A stretch of DNA of 10,000 bases from Methanospirillum hungatei (GCF_020216685.1 NZ_JAIWNS010000097.1:1-10000); one strand, 5' to 3'; shown: positions 1-8,057, counted from the stretch's first letter. Notes: generated by a model from the letters alone, not told the origin. Numbers and translations are program-made.

Positions 1-571
1 GGGTATTCAGATTTCCTTTCCGGTACTCTTCCTCATCCACATCCATGACTTCTCCGTCGGTATACGAACTCCCGTTCCATTGAGAGAGAAGTCTTGCAGC
101 AGACTCCGGCGATGTGGCAAAAACTCCGGAATAGATCTTGACACCGGTCGGAATACCCAGGATGAGGGTTTTTGCTCCGGTACAGGAGTATACATCCCGT
201 GCTGTCCCGTCCCCTCCACAGAATATGATGATATCGCAGTTATTCTGAAGAAATTTTTTACATGCTTCAATCGTATCCGCCGCAGTAGTGAGGATGGATG
301 TATCCTGGTCAGGTTGAGGATTATCTGGATGATACAGGCAGGTACAGGAAAGTTTTGCAGATTTCAGTTCATCTTCCCCCATCTCTCCGCCGGCCGTGAA
401 AAAAAGAAGGTCTTTCCGGGTTAAACCGGTTAGAAACCTGATTGCTTTTGCAGGAGATTCCCTGACTGCACCCCTCTCAATTGCTTCCTTTATACGCCCG
501 TCAGTTCCTTTCAGGCCTACCGCACCTCCCATCCCGGCATAGGGATTGACGATAAACCCGACTTTTATCAT
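1..571 (-). CDS. ATP-NAD kinase family protein (COG3199-like), cut by left edge
   Basis: The 190 codons visible begin at ATG 571-569 and stay open to the window edge, so the C-terminal part is missing. The N-terminus reads [13 protein letters not shown] (residues 4-16) followed by VGLKGTDG, the hallmark opening of the archaeal/bacterial COG3199 family. A GGDGT motif at residues 119-123 is the nucleotide-binding signature shared by NAD kinases and diacylglycerol kinases, and [13 protein letters not shown] follows at 139-151. Family members are predicted ATP- or polyphosphate-dependent NAD kinases making NADP in the cytoplasm; some relatives lie in acetoin gene clusters (AcoX), so the substrate is inferred. 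The start codon overlaps the stop of trpB2 by four bases (ATGA) and has no Shine-Dalgarno sequence, so it is probably translated by coupling from the trpB2 message. No frameshift is seen in the visible part. Confidence 0.85.
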   Translation of the reverse strand, partial: MIKVGFIVNPYAGMGGAVGLKGTDGRIKEAIERGAVRESPAKAIRFLTGLTRKDLLFFTAGGEMGEDELKSAKLSCTCLYHPDNPQPDQDTSILTTAADTIEACKKFLQNNCDIIIFCGGDGTARDVYSCTGAKTLILGIPTGVKIYSGVFATSPESAARLLSQWNGSSYTDGEVMDVDEEEYRKGNLNT

Positions 572-1926
572 GATATGGCAGGAAGTTTTTTCAGGGATTC
601 TGCAATCAGATCTGCCGGATATTCATAATCAACGAGGGATCCTGCAAAGTATCCTTCATAGCTTGAGAGATCAAAGTGTCCATGACCACTGTTATTAAAG
701 AGGATGGTCTTTGCCTCTCCGGTCTTTTTGCATTCAAGTGCCTTGTCGATTGCAACCCTGATGGCATGTGCAGACTCAGGTGCAGGAATGATACCTTCTG
801 CACGTGCGAACATCACCGCTGCATCAAACACCTCATTCTGATAGACAGAGGTTGAATCAATCAACTGATCTGCATGAAGTCGTGATACCAGTGGTGCCAT
901 TCCATGATATCTGAGCCCCCCGGCGTGGATGGAGGGAGGGATGAAATCATGACCCAGGGTAAACATCTTCAGGAGCGGCGTCAGGCCAGCAACATCACCG
1001 AAATCATAGGCATACATCCCTCTGGTCATGGATGGACAAGCGGCCGGTTCAACCCCTATGATCTCCACATCCGGATTCTTCCCGTCGATCTTATCCTTCA
1101 CAAACGGGAAACAAAGACCGGCAAGATTTGACCCTCCACCTGCGGAAGCAATGACGATATCTGCTTTCTCATCAACCATGTCAAGTTGTTTTTGTGCCTC
1201 CTGGCCGATGATGGTCTGATGCAGGCAGACATGATTGAGGACACTTCCAAGTGAGTAGTTCGTGTTGTCATGGGTTGCTGCATCCTCAACCGCTTCAGAT
1301 ATGGCGATACCAAGACTGCCGGGGGTGTCCGGATCCTTTGCAAGGATCGCCCGTCCTGAGTTGGTATCTGGTGATGGCGAGGGAACACAGGTGGCTCCCC
1401 AGGTCTGCATCATCATCTTCCGGTATGGTTTCTGGTCATAACTTCCCCTGACCATGTAGACTTTACATTCCATACCAAAGAGCTGGGTGGCAAATGCAAG
1501 GGATGACCCCCATTGCCCTGCACCGGTCTCGGTGGCAATCCGTTCAATCCCTTCCTTCATATTATAATATGCCTGGGCGATGGCGGTGTTTGGCTTGTGT
1601 GACCCAGGCGGGCTTACTCCTTCGTACTTATAGTAGATCTTTGCCGGAGTTTTCAGGATCTTCTCAAGACGGTGTGCACGAAAGAGTGGGGACGGTCTCC
1701 AGAGGGTATAGGTATCACGGACTTCCTCAGGAATGTCAATGTACCGGTCCTGGCACATCTCCTGTCTGATAAGTTCTTTTGGAAAGATCGGTTCGAGATC
1801 TGAAGGTCCGACCGGCTTTTTCGTCTGGGGATGCATCGGGGGATCGAGAGGGGTTTTCAGGTCTGCCTGAATATTATACCACTTTTTTGGGATCTCATTT
1901 TCATCAAGAATGATCTTCGTATTCAT
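568..1926 (-). CDS. trpB: Tryptophan synthase beta chain, TrpB2 type
   Basis: A 452-residue PLP enzyme that should condense indole with serine (or, as reported for some TrpB2 enzymes, O-phosphoserine) to make tryptophan. The PLP lysine is K111 in [18 protein letters not shown] at 133-140 carries the catalytic glutamate E133; GGGSN at 263-267 is the PLP phosphate loop; GVEP (291-294) and AGGLRYHG (335-342) are further family motifs. It is longer than classical TrpB1 (about 400 residues), with the N-terminal extension and insertions typical of TrpB2. No trpA, trpC or other trp gene is next to it, which fits the stand-alone TrpB2 group often proposed to salvage indole. The ATG is 25-33 bases downstream of a TATA box and has no ribosome binding site, suggesting a nearly leaderless message. 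The stop overlaps the start of the NAD kinase-like gene. Family assignment is very secure; the physiological amino donor is not visible from sequence. Confidence 0.95.
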   Translation of the reverse strand: MNTKIILDENEIPKKWYNIQADLKTPLDPPMHPQTKKPVGPSDLEPIFPKELIRQEMCQDRYIDIPEEVRDTYTLWRPSPLFRAHRLEKILKTPAKIYYKYEGVSPPGSHKPNTAIAQAYYNMKEGIERIATETGAGQWGSSLAFATQLFGMECKVYMVRGSYDQKPYRKMMMQTWGATCVPSPSPDTNSGRAILAKDPDTPGSLGIAISEAVEDAATHDNTNYSLGSVLNHVCLHQTIIGQEAQKQLDMVDEKADIVIASAGGGSNLAGLCFPFVKDKIDGKNPDVEIIGVEPAACPSMTRGMYAYDFGDVAGLTPLLKMFTLGHDFIPPSIHAGGLRYHGMAPLVSRLHADQLIDSTSVYQNEVFDAAVMFARAEGIIPAPESAHAIRVAIDKALECKKTGEAKTILFNNSGHGHFDLSSYEGYFAGSLVDYEYPADLIAESLKKLPAIS

Positions 1927-1950
1927 GTATACTTTAGTTTATCAATGCAC

Positions 1951-1959
1951 ATATTTATA
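1951..1959 (-). promoter_or_regulatory. TATA box of the trpB2 promoter
   Basis: On the minus strand the sequence TATAAATAT (1959 to 1951) matches an archaeal TATA element. Archaeal transcription usually begins about 22-27 bases beyond the box centre, here near 1928-1933, which leaves a leader of only a few bases before the ATG at 1926. No GGAGG-like sequence lies before the ATG, in agreement with a leaderless or nearly leaderless transcript. The promoter would drive trpB2 and the coupled NAD kinase-like gene. Confidence 0.6.
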
Positions 1960-1976
1960 CATTCGTGAAGAATGTA
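1958..1976. promoter_or_regulatory. Perfect inverted repeat, candidate operator of trpB2
   Basis: TACATTC GTGAA GAATGTA is a perfect 7-base inverted repeat with a 5-base spacer. It abuts and overlaps by two bases the upstream side of the trpB2 TATA box, exactly where the TFB recognition element should lie. A protein bound here would be expected to block TBP/TFB. The position favours an operator over an RNA hairpin, since it lies upstream of the predicted transcription start. The regulator is unknown; the sequence is not the TGTACA box described for TrpY of Methanothermobacter. Confidence 0.5.
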
Positions 1977-2056
1977 GATCATTTGGTTCTCAAGGACTGA
2001 ATTATGGTACTTTAATATCCGGACATCGGTCAGATTTTCGCAGAATAACACCATTC
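1977..2056. other. Intergenic stretch between SWIM gene and trpB2 promoter
   Basis: This 80-base stretch follows the stop of the SWIM gene and precedes the trpB2 operator. It contains a short inverted repeat AGAAT-AACACC-ATTCT (2042-2057, touching the stop codon), not backed by an oligo-T run on the transcribed strand, so I do not call it a terminator. It also holds the motif GTCAGATTTTCGCA at 2029-2042, a near copy of which lies between the permease and the SNF2 gene. No reading frame of note is present. Confidence 0.5.
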
Positions 2057-2875
2057 TTATTTATTATTCCCTAAACGGAGAATAGTTCTGACATACTGCG
2101 CTGCTATTGGATATATCTCTTCAATCCATTCTGAAAGATTTCTGTCCTCAAGAATAAACGGGGAAGAGCCGCATAACCGGATAATATTTCTCTCCCTTCC
2201 TGATCTTTTTGGGAAATTATACGTTAATAGCCCCAGTTCAGGCCTGGGTTCATAAAATCCTTTCTTGTCAGATCGTAAAAATTCAGGTTTCGACCAGTCT
2301 TTCACATCGCAGATATTCGATATTTTGATCTGCTGTGAAGGCTCATGCTCTACCAGGTGAATTGTTTTTCCGCGAATAGTAAAAAGAAGGGAGAGATCTT
2401 CATGAATCATCCTGATTAATTCACAAAATAAACCTGCACCATGCATACATGGCACTTTTGAACCGGTGCAGCTACACTTCCATGTGATATCTCCTGATTG
2501 AGGAATAATGGGGAGTCCCGCTTCTTTACATAGGGATTCGAGTGCAGCCGGATAATCCCCGGACCGTATTGATTCATAAGAAGAGGGATGCTCTCGAAGG
2601 ATATTCTGGATCCTGCCCCATTCATCCGTATTAAAGGTTCGAAACTGCAAACTGGTGTCTGTTATCACATTCTCCTGAACCTTTGCACTGACAAGACCAT
2701 CAGATATACTGGTAATAGCGATGATACCCTTGTTTGCAAGTTCATTCCCCTTTCGTATAATTTCAGGATCATAAGCCCCCTCTAAACATTTCCATAACTC
2801 TGAAATCCACCATCCTTCACCCAGAAATGTCTGCCTGCTTATTGAATGAGAACCGCGACCTGACTTCCCTGACAT
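2057..2875 (-). CDS. SWIM zinc-finger protein, partner of SNF2 helicase
   Basis: A 272-residue protein with one recognisable domain. CSC-(6)-CMH at residues 134-145 (C134, C136, C143, H145) is the CxCxnCxH zinc ligand set of the SWIM domain, known in bacteria, archaea and eukaryotes and thought to bind DNA or protein. The N-terminal half (GWWISELWKCLE at 21-32, then RKGNELANKGIIAITSISDG at 41-60) is typical of the SWIM proteins encoded beside SNF2 genes. The C-terminal 120 residues match no domain I recognise. No signal peptide or membrane segment is seen, so it should act in the cytoplasm or on the nucleoid. Its ATG overlaps the SNF2 stop by one base (TGATG), and GGAGAGG at 2892-2886 on the minus strand, ten bases upstream, can serve as ribosome binding site. 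Likely role, by context: substrate or DNA targeting for the SNF2 motor. Confidence 0.88.
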   Translation of the reverse strand: MSGKSGRGSHSISRQTFLGEGWWISELWKCLEGAYDPEIIRKGNELANKGIIAITSISDGLVSAKVQENVITDTSLQFRTFNTDEWGRIQNILREHPSSYESIRSGDYPAALESLCKEAGLPIIPQSGDITWKCSCTGSKVPCMHGAGLFCELIRMIHEDLSLLFTIRGKTIHLVEHEPSQQIKISNICDVKDWSKPEFLRSDKKGFYEPRPELGLLTYNFPKRSGRERNIIRLCGSSPFILEDRNLSEWIEEIYPIAAQYVRTILRLGNNK

Positions 2876-5800
2876 CAGAACTCATCCTCTCCGATGGAGG
2901 CATGTAACCGAAGCACCTCAATTAAATCACTATTGTTCATATCGGCCAGCCACTCCTCTCCCGTCGGAATAATCTCCCTGGCAAGTGACTGTTTCTCTGC
3001 AAGCATATTATCTATCTTCTCTTCCAGCGTTCCTGATCCGATCATGAGATGGACCTGAACATTTCGTGTTTGTCCGATTCGAAAAGCCCTGTCCGTAGCC
3101 TGATCCTCAACTGCCGGATTCCACCACCGATCAATGTGAAAGACATGAACCGCCCGCATCAAATTAAGGCCGGTTCCCCCTGCCCGGAGTGATATCACAA
3201 AAAACCGTGGGCCGTCAGGATCTGAAAATCTCATGATGTTCTCTTCACGTTTCAATCGTGGGGTCTTCCCGGTCAGGAGAAGCACTTCTTCTGAAAAGGC
3301 AGAACTGATAATGTTTACAAGACCTTCTGCGAAGGTGGCATACTGAGTAAACAGTACTGCGGCATCCCCTTCTTCCCTGATCTCTTCAAGCATCTCTAAC
3401 AGCCTGATGATCTTTCCTGATCTTTGGATATTGGTAATATCTCCTCCGTAGGGAAGGGCCGGATGATTACAGATCTGTTTTAACCTGATAAGAGCAGCAA
3501 GAATAGCTCCCCTTCGTTCAAACCCGCTGACATCCTGAAGATTTCCTGAAAGATCATCAATCACGGTCTGGTATGCCCGGATCTGTTCGGATGTCAGGGT
3601 ATAATACTCACGGATCTCCATTTTGGATGGCAGATCAGAGATTATCGCCGGGTCTGTCTTCAGTCTCCTTAACAGAAAGGGACGAATAAGTCTTGTAAGT
3701 TCACTCTTCTTCTCCTGATTCTTGTCCTGCTCTATCGGAGCAATATAATTTTTTTGAAAAAAAGGAAGAGAATGAAGAAGTCCCGGACATAACAGATCCA
3801 TGATTGCCCAAAGTTCAACCAGACTGTTCCCGACGGGGGTTCCGGTTAATGCAACCCGGTGAACTGACCGTATCAGTTTCATGGCCTGAAATTGTGCACT
3901 ACCCGGGTTTTTTATATGATGGGCTTCGTCCAGAATAAGGGAAGACCAGGTTATCTGACGTAAAAATGCATTGTCGCGATGAACAAGTGCATACGTCGTG
4001 ATAAATATGTCTGCATTTTTTCGCGATGCCAGAAATGACACTCCCTTTTCGCGATTAGGGCCATGATGAGCCCGAACGACAAGTCCGGGTGCAAACTTTG
4101 CCAGCTCACGTTCCCAGTTCCCGATAATAGAAGTAGGACAAACGATAAGAGCCGGTTCCTCCCTATCCTCCTGAAGGGATGAGAGAATATATGCAATGGC
4201 CTGAATGGTTTTTCCAAGACCCATATCGTCTGCAAGACATACTGAAAACCCAATATTTCTTGAGCCGATAAGAAACGAATATCCCTTTACCTGGTACGGA
4301 CGAAGCATTCCAGTAAATCCGGGGATTTGCGGAAATATTTCGGTTTTTATGCCTTCCCTGATAAATTGTTGAATCTTTTCTGTCCATTCATCTCCAGGGG
4401 TAATGACAATATTTTCCTCCTCTTCATCAAGGAGTCTGATATACGAACGAACGGTAAAGCCATGCTTAGCTGTTTTTTTTGCCTTTTGAAGGAGTGACTG
4501 AAGAATTTCCCGATCATATGCCACGATGCGTCCATGAATTTGGATGACTCCTGCAGTCTGATGCGCATATGAAAAAAATTCCTGTTCATTCAGGGAGATA
4601 TCATCAATGATAATGCGATAATCAAAAGAGAGCAAAGAATCAAGTCCAAAGGAGGTATTACATCCTTCATTCCGGTTCACAATCATCTGAATTTTTGGAA
4701 TGATACGAGGCCCGGTCCACCATTCAGGAAGGATCAGTTCATATCGCAACGTTCTAATTCTGGGGATTTCTTCAGATAAAAAATTCAGAATATTCGATTC
4801 TGGTATCGCAAGACCCATTCCAAAGGGGGATGTGACTGGTGATGCAGGTTTTGAGAAAGCGCTGCATACTTCAGTGAGGGCTTTTTTCATGTCTCCCCTT
4901 GGATCAAGACTGTCCGGAATAGAGAGTTCTTCAATCACCTGAGAGTTTTGAATGTCATTATCAGTGATGAGTGTATCAGGATCGTCTATTGGTCGGAGGT
5001 ATGGGACAAGATAATATATCCCTTCAGAGGGGCCATCAAGACGAAGACATATATGATACTGGGGGTCATCCGGAATACAGTGATCAGGAAGTTCTGCCCA
5101 TGCACTCAATTGCATCCCCCATTGGGCCTTTAGCCGTGCATTTCTCCCTGGCAGCTCTTTTTGTATGCTGCCTGTTAATGTTTTCAGACAGATACACTCC
5201 TGAAGTGAATGAAAAAGGGTTTCTTCGGAGAAATGATCCAAATCTTGCCGAAGGGCACAGGCTCTGGTTATAACCTGTGTGATAATTGAATTCATGAATA
5301 AATTCAGAATACTCTCATGACTCATCTGAACCGGACTCTCCAGTCCGTTTTCTATAAAAAGGGTCTGTATATCCGGCATTGATCGGAGCAGGATCTCAAT
5401 TCTTCGTTTGTCATCAGATGCAGGTACCGCTCTCCAGATGGCTCTTGTCCCCCCGGAAGGATTCGGGCCGGTTGCAGGAAGATATCTGCCCCTTGAGACG
5501 AGTTCACATGCCAGAAGCGTGACTGCCATCCAGTATCGAAGAGACCCGCTTATAACAAATGAACTGACCTGTTCTTCCTTCGTGAGAATATCTACCAGAA
5601 GCGACGTCTGGGTGAAGGATAATGGAACTTCATAAAAGCGAAATGAATCTGGGTGCTGATTATAGCTGATATCGCACGTTATGTGATCGAAAGATTTGAA
5701 CGGAAGTGTTATCCCGGGAAGTTTGAGAGTATAGGTCTTACTTGTTGAAACAGGCAGATTTGAAAAGGGTGTCAGGACTCTCTGAATTTCTTCCCCGGTG

Positions 5801-5937
5801 ACGGCATATACATGAGGGTAAGGAGTTTTCTCCTTCTTTTTCACTCCCGGTAATGGGCGTTTGACAGAGTAATCCTCCCCGAATAAGATAAGAGCATCGG
5901 GTTTTTCCGGAGTATACAGACAATGGAGGATAATCAT
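2875..5937 (-). CDS. SNF2/Rad54-family DNA-dependent ATPase
   Basis: A 1020-residue superfamily 2 helicase-like ATPase that would use ATP to translocate on double-stranded DNA and displace bound proteins. All motifs look intact: LRPYQ (545-549, Q motif), DMGLGKT (571-577, Walker A), DEAH (670-673, Walker B), TGTP (698-701, motif III), SLRAGGTGLNL (916-926, motif V) and TDRAFRIGQ (948-956, motif VI with arginine finger). The first 540 residues lack the ATPase motifs and resemble the helicase-associated N-terminal region of prokaryotic SNF2 proteins encoded with SWIM genes. No nuclease, bromo- or chromodomain is fused. The start MIILHCLYTP fits relatives; no Shine-Dalgarno precedes it, and a weak GCGAAAAAATC element (5986-5976) could be its promoter. 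It is 78 bases downstream of the permease gene and coupled to the SWIM gene. Cellular function is not established: repair, transcription recycling and defence are all possible. Confidence 0.93.
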   Translation of the reverse strand: MIILHCLYTPEKPDALILFGEDYSVKRPLPGVKKKEKTPYPHVYAVTGEEIQRVLTPFSNLPVSTSKTYTLKLPGITLPFKSFDHITCDISYNQHPDSFRFYEVPLSFTQTSLLVDILTKEEQVSSFVISGSLRYWMAVTLLACELVSRGRYLPATGPNPSGGTRAIWRAVPASDDKRRIEILLRSMPDIQTLFIENGLESPVQMSHESILNLFMNSIITQVITRACALRQDLDHFSEETLFHSLQECICLKTLTGSIQKELPGRNARLKAQWGMQLSAWAELPDHCIPDDPQYHICLRLDGPSEGIYYLVPYLRPIDDPDTLITDNDIQNSQVIEELSIPDSLDPRGDMKKALTEVCSAFSKPASPVTSPFGMGLAIPESNILNFLSEEIPRIRTLRYELILPEWWTGPRIIPKIQMIVNRNEGCNTSFGLDSLLSFDYRIIIDDISLNEQEFFSYAHQTAGVIQIHGRIVAYDREILQSLLQKAKKTAKHGFTVRSYIRLLDEEEENIVITPGDEWTEKIQQFIREGIKTEIFPQIPGFTGMLRPYQVKGYSFLIGSRNIGFSVCLADDMGLGKTIQAIAYILSSLQEDREEPALIVCPTSIIGNWERELAKFAPGLVVRAHHGPNREKGVSFLASRKNADIFITTYALVHRDNAFLRQITWSSLILDEAHHIKNPGSAQFQAMKLIRSVHRVALTGTPVGNSLVELWAIMDLLCPGLLHSLPFFQKNYIAPIEQDKNQEKKSELTRLIRPFLLRRLKTDPAIISDLPSKMEIREYYTLTSEQIRAYQTVIDDLSGNLQDVSGFERRGAILAALIRLKQICNHPALPYGGDITNIQRSGKIIRLLEMLEEIREEGDAAVLFTQYATFAEGLVNIISSAFSEEVLLLTGKTPRLKREENIMRFSDPDGPRFFVISLRAGGTGLNLMRAVHVFHIDRWWNPAVEDQATDRAFRIGQTRNVQVHLMIGSGTLEEKIDNMLAEKQSLAREIIPTGEEWLADMNNSDLIEVLRLHASIGEDEF
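2886..2892 (-). promoter_or_regulatory. Ribosome binding site of the SWIM gene
   Basis: GGAGAGG on the minus strand lies inside the last codons of the SNF2 gene, ten bases before the SWIM start ATG. It supports the overlapping TGATG junction as the real start and suggests re-initiation after SNF2 translation ends. Confidence 0.45.
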
Positions 5938-6015
5938 GGTACTATATGACTTTCGATTTCAGGCAATCTCTGTCAGATTTTTTCGCATATTGCCATACTG
6001 CTTACAGTAAGACCG
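5938..6015. other. Intergenic stretch between permease and SNF2 genes
   Basis: In 78 bases it contains an 11-base odd palindrome CTTACAGTAAG (6001-6011) just after the permease stop and the motif GTCAGATTTTTTCGCA (5972-5987), related to one before trpB2. Read on the minus strand the latter gives GCGAAAAAATC about 40 bases before the SNF2 start, a possible but weak BRE/TATA-like element. No oligo-T terminator on the minus strand is seen, so readthrough from the permease is possible. Confidence 0.35.
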
Positions 6016-7302
6016 TTATTCCCCGGTGATTCTTCCATCGGATTGGTTTTTTATATGCAGATATAATATCCAGATGATCACCAGAATGACCGGCCAGATC
6101 ATGGCCCACCCGGTAAAGCAGAATATTATCCCGGTGAGAACCAGAGAGACGGCACTGACTCCCATACCTGACCGGGAGTCTTTCATAAGCACCAAACCTG
6201 CTGCACATCCAGCACAGTAGGTGAGGATAAACGTTGCATTTGGTATCTGTATGAGCACATCAAGGGTTATTATCCCACTCATATAAATGACGAGTATCAG
6301 ATAAAAACAACATAAGAGGAACATAAGTCCGCCGACCGGGGTCTGGTAAACTGAATGAAGGAGTGAGAACTGTCGTGGTGCATATCCTGCCTTTGAAATA
6401 GCATAGGCAAGCCGTCCTGCTGCACCGGTATATGCAATCGCCGGAGCAGTCGTGATAAACAGAGTAATAATGCCTGCAATAATAACTCCGGAAGTCCCGA
6501 ATGAGAGATGTATCAGATGAATCAGGGAGACTTCTGATATTCCCGGTCCATAACTCCCCGTCCCAATCACGGCACATGCAGTCGCGAGGTACAGGATACT
6601 GATGATCACCGATGCGATGATGGTGCCCCTGACCACATCCCTGCCAGGGTCTTCAAACTCTTCGGTGACATGTGAGATAGCCTCCCACCCAAGAAAACAC
6701 CAGAAGATAAGCGTTGCAGCATGACCCACACTTGGCCATCCGTGTGGCATAAATGGAACAAAATGTGACGGTTCAATGGCATGTATACTTCCGACTACCG
6801 CCCCGATAAGGATGGCAATGGTCGCAGCAACAACGGCCATCTGAACCCCTCCGGTCAGTCTCATCCCGAAAAAATTCGTCCCGACTGCGATGAAGATGAT
6901 AATTCCGGTGATAATCAGTCTGCCAGCCTCTCCAAGGCCAAAAGCACTTGCTGCATATCCGGCACCGGTGAGTGCGATGATAGGGACTGCCATGATGGCC
7001 GAGAGTAAAAAGAACCAGCCGACAAGCATGCCGATATCTGCATTCCATGCCCTTGTCACAAAATACGACACCCCTCCGGCATGGGGGAACCGGACTGAGA
7101 GAAATCCCATACTAAGCGCCATTGGGATTGCCAGAATGCTCATGAGGATCCAGGCAAGAATAGATGCAGGACCTGCTGAATCGGCAGTAAGGCCAGGTAA
7201 GAGTAAAATCCCTGAACCCAGGACTGATCCGATATAGAGGGGTATTATCTGCCAGAGGGACAGGGATGCTGTTTTTGGTATTGATGGCTGCACGGATATC
7301 AC
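6016..7302 (-). CDS. APC-superfamily amino acid permease, YjeH-like exporter group
   Basis: A 428-residue integral membrane protein with about twelve hydrophobic segments (roughly 16-38, 44-68, 90-118, 128-147, 152-174, 190-211, 226-250, 266-292, 318-340, 346-370, 378-400, 401-418). GSVLGSGILLLPG (25-37) is the unwound TM1 substrate-binding motif of the APC family. FPHAGGVSYFV (72-82), FWCFLGWEAISH (200-211) and EFEDPGRD (215-222) resemble the E. coli exporter YjeH, which exports methionine and branched-chain amino acids; substrate and direction here are therefore an inference. The only usable starts are GTG codons: 7302-7300, or 7293-7291 within a 9-base tandem duplication. An in-frame TAG lies upstream and no ribosome binding site is clear. 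The upstream neighbour is a transglutaminase-like gene 77 bases away, the downstream one is SNF2; no functional link is obvious. Confidence 0.85.
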   Translation of the reverse strand: MISVQPSIPKTASLSLWQIIPLYIGSVLGSGILLLPGLTADSAGPASILAWILMSILAIPMALSMGFLSVRFPHAGGVSYFVTRAWNADIGMLVGWFFLLSAIMAVPIIALTGAGYAASAFGLGEAGRLIITGIIIFIAVGTNFFGMRLTGGVQMAVVAATIAILIGAVVGSIHAIEPSHFVPFMPHGWPSVGHAATLIFWCFLGWEAISHVTEEFEDPGRDVVRGTIIASVIISILYLATACAVIGTGSYGPGISEVSLIHLIHLSFGTSGVIIAGIITLFITTAPAIAYTGAAGRLAYAISKAGYAPRQFSLLHSVYQTPVGGLMFLLCCFYLILVIYMSGIITLDVLIQIPNATFILTYCAGCAAGLVLMKDSRSGMGVSAVSLVLTGIIFCFTGWAMIWPVILVIIWILYLHIKNQSDGRITGE

Positions 7303-7308
7303 GGATAT
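7291..7308. repeat. 9-base tandem duplication at the permease start
   Basis: CACGGATAT occurs twice in direct succession (7291-7299 and 7300-7308). On the minus strand this gives two successive ATATCC-GTG units, so the permease has two in-frame GTG start candidates three codons apart in identical immediate context. It may be a simple slippage duplication. Confidence 0.7.
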
Positions 7309-7379
7309 TGGAAATGGCTTTATGAACCCCTATCTTTCGTATTCAGACAAGAAAAATACATCCCTGAAGACACTGGCAA

Positions 7380-8057
7380 TTAATTATACTTTTCTTCCTC
7401 GCGGATGCTTTCCAGCCATGCATTGAAACGACGAACAAATGTAATTCTCACTTCCCGGTTATCATGAGTTCTTTGAGTCAGGTGTGGTTCATGCGTATGT
7501 TCGCATACCGCGGGCATGGTTTCAGATCCTCCATCCCACGTATTTATCGGGAAACCTGCCCGTTTTAACCGGGGATCCCAGGTTGCATCGATCAGTTTCC
7601 ATTCACCTGCAAGAAAAACCTCTAAACAGAGATGAACTGATGATGGAAGGTCTGGAAAAAGAATGGTTATTGATTCAGGATAATGAAATGGCTGATCCTG
7701 CCACCTGAACGGGATGTACCGGTATCTGGTCCTGACTCCGAGTTGTTGAAACATCCATGCTAGAAGATGGTGTTTTGGTCCGCACCACCCTTTATTTTCA
7801 GTAACCATCCGTCGAATGATATCGTCTGAATCATTCCACTCTGGGACGATTGCATACGGGATGTCCCTGATATGCGTAAAGACAGAAATGAGGCCCTCCT
7901 CTTTTAAAAGGCCTTTCGTCCACTCTTGTAATAAGGAAGAGTACAATGTATTTCCATTCATTATGTGTGATGCTTTGTATACCTCACTATCATAAGGATT
8001 TAACCCCTGTTCAGGAATATATGTACGTGGAAAGTTGTATCTTTCTTTAGCTCTCAT
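7380..8057 (-). CDS. Transglutaminase-like cysteine protease-fold protein
   Basis: A 225-residue protein with the Cys-His-Asp triad of the transglutaminase-like superfamily: C92 in KGWCGPKHHLLAWMFQQLGV, H142 in SSVHLCLEVFL and D157 in WKLIDATWDP. The spacing and the typical phrases W-C-G-P-K and 'lIDaTWDP' are convincing. Family members act as peptidases, amidases or crosslinking enzymes; the substrate cannot be read from sequence. No signal peptide or membrane segment is visible, so unlike many relatives it is probably cytoplasmic. The start ATG 8057-8055 is the first possible in frame, since an in-frame TGA stands eighteen bases upstream; no strong ribosome binding site precedes it. It is divergent from the ACT-domain gene with fewer than 50 bases between start codons, and 77 bases upstream of the permease. 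Confidence 0.82.
   Translation of the reverse strand: MRAKERYNFPRTYIPEQGLNPYDSEVYKASHIMNGNTLYSSLLQEWTKGLLKEEGLISVFTHIRDIPYAIVPEWNDSDDIIRRMVTENKGWCGPKHHLLAWMFQQLGVRTRYRYIPFRWQDQPFHYPESITILFPDLPSSVHLCLEVFLAGEWKLIDATWDPRLKRAGFPINTWDGGSETMPAVCEHTHEPHLTQRTHDNREVRITFVRRFNAWLESIREEEKYN
8014..8025 (+). promoter_or_regulatory. Possible TATA element for the plus-strand cluster
   Basis: GGAATATATGTA lies inside the transglutaminase-like coding sequence. It is the best TATA-like sequence upstream of the ACT gene and would place the transcription start near 8045-8050, giving a leader of about 55 bases to GTG 8105. The match is modest and unproven. Confidence 0.3.

Noticed and set aside
7..270. Minus-strand open frame of 87 codons near the left edge
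   Set aside because: It overlaps the NAD kinase-like gene in another frame; the GGDGT-bearing frame is continuous with a family-typical N-terminus and is clearly the real gene.
2042..2057. AGAAT-AACACC-ATTCT hairpin after the SWIM gene as a terminator
   Set aside because: The stem is only five AT-rich base pairs and no oligo-T run follows on the minus strand; archaeal terminators rely mainly on T-tracts.
4347..4589. Small open frames on either strand within the SNF2, trpB2 and permease genes
   Set aside because: They are out-of-frame overlaps of long, motif-complete genes, without domains or ribosome binding sites of their own.
2057..5937. SNF2-SWIM pair as part of a defence island
   Set aside because: The neighbours are metabolic and transport genes; no nuclease, methyltransferase, integrase, transposase or CRISPR repeat is present, so there is no positive evidence for defence.
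6001..6011. CTTACAGTAAG palindrome after the permease stop as a terminator hairpin
   Set aside because: A one-base centre cannot form a hairpin loop with the full stem, and no T-tract follows on the minus strand.
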